Source: Chitinophagales bacterium (GTDB lineage Bacteria; Bacteroidota; Bacteroidia; Chitinophagales; Chitinophagaceae). Taken from it: DNA of 64,000 bases. The DNA lies in assembly GCA_017303395.1 (NCBI GenBank), contig JAFLBN010000004.1:124001-188000 (forward strand), in the 5' to 3' direction. The notes below the pieces were generated by a model. The model was not told where the DNA came from. It saw only the letters and a program-made list of their open reading frames with translations, and did no database searches. Positions 62,386 through 64,000 of the stretch are shown piece after piece. Position 1 is the first letter of the stretch, and each line of letters starts with the position of its first letter. The translations under genes and the position numbers were made by a program.

Positions 62386-64000
62386 ATGAGAAACCTGATA
62401 ATTCTTTCCTTATTAACTGCCTTAAGCTTTGTTACCAAAGCACAGAACCTTGTGCCTAATGGAAACTTTGAATCTTATAATTCATGTCCTAACTATATTT
62501 CACAAGTATATAGGCTAACTCATTGGCGCTCCTATACAACTGCTACACCTGACTTTTACCATGTATGCGGAAATTCATGGGGTTCTAATGCGGGTATACC
62601 TTCAAACTACGCTGGTTACCAATATCCCCATTCAAATAATAGCTACGCGGGCGTTTTAACATATGTACAAGGCTCTAACTACAAAGAATATATAGCAACA
62701 AGCATCATGCCAATGCAGGTAGGTCGAAGCTATGAAATATCAATGTCAGTTTCGCGAAGTGATAGGTGTGGCTATGCAACAAATGATTTAGGTGTATATC
62801 TATATGATTCCGCAGCCTATACTGTTTCGGGACAGCAGGTGTTACCAATAACACCTCAAATTTCATTTTCAAGTTATGGTGTGTTATATGACACATTGCA
62901 TTGGGTTAGGTTATCTGCCATATTTGTTGCAGACTCTGCTTACGATAATATTGTTGTCGGTGGGTTTAAAGACACCGTCTCTATGTCTCTTGTTTACAGT
63001 CAGGGATCTTCAACTTCTTCTATTCATACTACGACTGCATATTATTATATAGATTCAATTGTTATCAAACCAATTAATCTTATTACTTCGCCACTTACAG
63101 ATACTATTTACTGTAATGGTGATACTATACACGCGCAGTACACTGTAATTGATTCTAACAGATTAACTACATCCAATAATATAATACTACAGCTTTCAGA
63201 CCCTACTGGTAGTTTTCAGACACCGCTAAATATTGCCTCTATTAATACCAGAAAATCAGGTACTATTAGCGGGGTTATTCCCAATACTATTAACCCAGGG
63301 CTTAATTATCGAGTACGCATCACATCCACTAACCAAATAGATAGTTCAAATCCTAATTTTGAAAATATCACGATTGGCAAATATCCAAACAAACCAGATG
63401 CATCATCCAATAGCCCTGTATGCAGTGGCGATACATTGAGACTAAATGCTACAACCACAACAACAGGTAATGTAACCTATCTATGGATGGGGCCTAATAG
63501 CTTAGTATCTACCTCCCAAAACACTAATATTCCAAATGCCACTGTTAGTAATTCGGGCAGTTATATTGTTACCGCAGCTATTTATGGTTGTAGCACAAAA
63601 GATACGATTGTAGCTGCAGTCAATCCATCACCGATTGCCATCACAGCTACCGCTACAACACCAGTGTGCGTAGCAGATACACTCAGGTTATTCTCCACCA
63701 ACTCTACCACTGGTGCTGCATATAGCTGGGTAGGCCCTAATAGTTTTACCAGCAGTGGTCAAAATCCATACATTGCAAATACTACGATGGCTGCGGCAGG
63801 AGACTATATTGCAACTGCATCGCTGAGCAATGGTTGTACAAGAAAAGATACCGTTACTGTACAGGTAAGACCACTTCCTGCTAATTTCAACGCGGTAGCC
63901 GGTAATATTTGCGAAGGCAATACATTCTTCCTTGCAGGCAATACAAGTTCTGCAGGTGTCAGCTTCAGTTGGACAGGGCCAAACGGCTTTACCAGCACAC
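62386..64000 (+). CDS. large secreted Ig-like repeat protein, N-terminal part
   Basis: Open from ATG 62386 to the right edge with no stop codon, so at least 538 residues and incomplete. It starts with a signal peptide (MRNLIILSLLTALSFVTKAQ). Residues about 22-230 are a carbohydrate-binding-like or DUF-type N-terminal domain (NLVPNGNFESYNSCPNY ... HWRSYTTATPDFYHVCG) of the kind seen at the start of Bacteroidota surface proteins. Ig-like/PKD repeats follow (YSWVGPNSFTSSGQNPYIA, FSWTGPNGFTS) with internal CxxDTL or CEGNTF turns. The expected C-terminal T9SS or gliding-motility-associated domain lies outside the window. The first 1 kb uses more A/T-ending codons (TTA, ATA, AAT) than its neighbours. 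Likely surface adhesin; function inferred. Confidence 0.85.
   Translation, partial: MRNLIILSLLTALSFVTKAQNLVPNGNFESYNSCPNYISQVYRLTHWRSYTTATPDFYHVCGNSWGSNAGIPSNYAGYQYPHSNNSYAGVLTYVQGSNYKEYIATSIMPMQVGRSYEISMSVSRSDRCGYATNDLGVYLYDSAAYTVSGQQVLPITPQISFSSYGVLYDTLHWVRLSAIFVADSAYDNIVVGGFKDTVSMSLVYSQGSSTSSIHTTTAYYYIDSIVIKPINLITSPLTDTIYCNGDTIHAQYTVIDSNRLTTSNNIILQLSDPTGSFQTPLNIASINTRKSGTISGVIPNTINPGLNYRVRITSTNQIDSSNPNFENITIGKYPNKPDASSNSPVCSGDTLRLNATTTTTGNVTYLWMGPNSLVSTSQNTNIPNATVSNSGSYIVTAAIYGCSTKDTIVAAVNPSPIAITATATTPVCVADTLRLFSTNSTTGAAYSWVGPNSFTSSGQNPYIANTTMAAAGDYIATASLSNGCTRKDTVTVQVRPLPANFNAVAGNICEGNTFFLAGNTSSAGVSFSWTGPNGFTST

Overview
The window is a chromosomal segment of a Bacteroidota bacterium, most likely in or near the Chitinophagaceae. 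The indications are type IX secretion (T9SS) C-terminal sorting domains, GEVED, GLPGLI, DUF4836, DUF3127 and SusC-like/TonB-type outer-membrane proteins, glutamine synthetase III, lipoproteins with Cys lipoboxes, and -7 promoter elements of the Bacteroidota type (TAnnTTTG) in front of many genes. There is no rRNA, phage, insertion sequence, integrase or CRISPR array. Gene density is high, and no stretch longer than 300 bases lacks a gene.

Layout. 1-7.1 kb: end of a TSUP permease, a PLP aminotransferase with a GDP-mannose pyrophosphorylase, an Nfu iron-sulfur scaffold, a small secreted protein, a PaaE-type reductase and MutL. 7.3-13.3 kb: a GH3/beta-lactamase-fold fusion, a fused 2-oxoacid dehydrogenase E1 and a lipoprotein. 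13.4-15.3 kb: a RidA-family protein and an aldehyde dehydrogenase that together look like the 2-aminomuconate steps of kynurenine breakdown. 15.4-25.4 kb: an RsiV-like lipoprotein, two T9SS cargo proteins, a GreA/B-like factor and a B12-dependent ribonucleotide reductase. 25.6-31.8 kb: GcvH, VanZ, a heptose-nucleotide pair (HddA/HddC-like) with a glycosyltransferase, RuvB and a GT39-like membrane protein. 31.9-37.3 kb: cystathionine gamma-synthase, then a tight outer-membrane barrel, GLPGLI and lipoprotein operon. 37.6-45.8 kb: PyrG, dCTP deaminase, phosphopantetheinyl transferase, GlnN, GNAT, OsmC, CoA-transferase A/B and an ArsC-fold protein. 45.9-55.5 kb: unknown secreted proteins including an HExxH protein, an AAA+ ATPase, ArfB, PurN, an S4 protein, lipoproteins and an OB-like DUF3127 protein. 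55.7-64 kb: a LuxR-type response regulator with a sensor-less histidine kinase, tRNA-His, an outer-membrane barrel, RNase Z with a STAS protein, ClpC, and the start of a large Ig-like surface protein that runs off the window.

How it works together. Most genes are housekeeping (repair, nucleotide, sulfur, nitrogen and amino-acid metabolism, proteolysis, translation rescue) mixed with cell-envelope genes. Transcription units are short. Strong hairpin terminators separate many of them, and several share an AAAAGCCCCG-type stem. Other convergent pairs have no terminator and interlock at their stop codons. Several TTG or long upstream starts are probably wrong because the TTG lies inside a -7 promoter box. 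Some genes (GH3 fusion, aldehyde dehydrogenase, dcd, the S4 gene) have the box only 3-5 nt from the ATG, which suggests leaderless mRNAs.

No clear-cut novel defence or mobile system is visible. The most promising lesser-known units are the barrel/GLPGLI/lipoprotein operon, the HExxH secreted protein with its convergent unknown neighbour, the sensor-less kinase pair, the orphan AAA+ ATPase, the 8-bp GCTAATyA intergenic repeats, and the truncated surface protein at the right edge.
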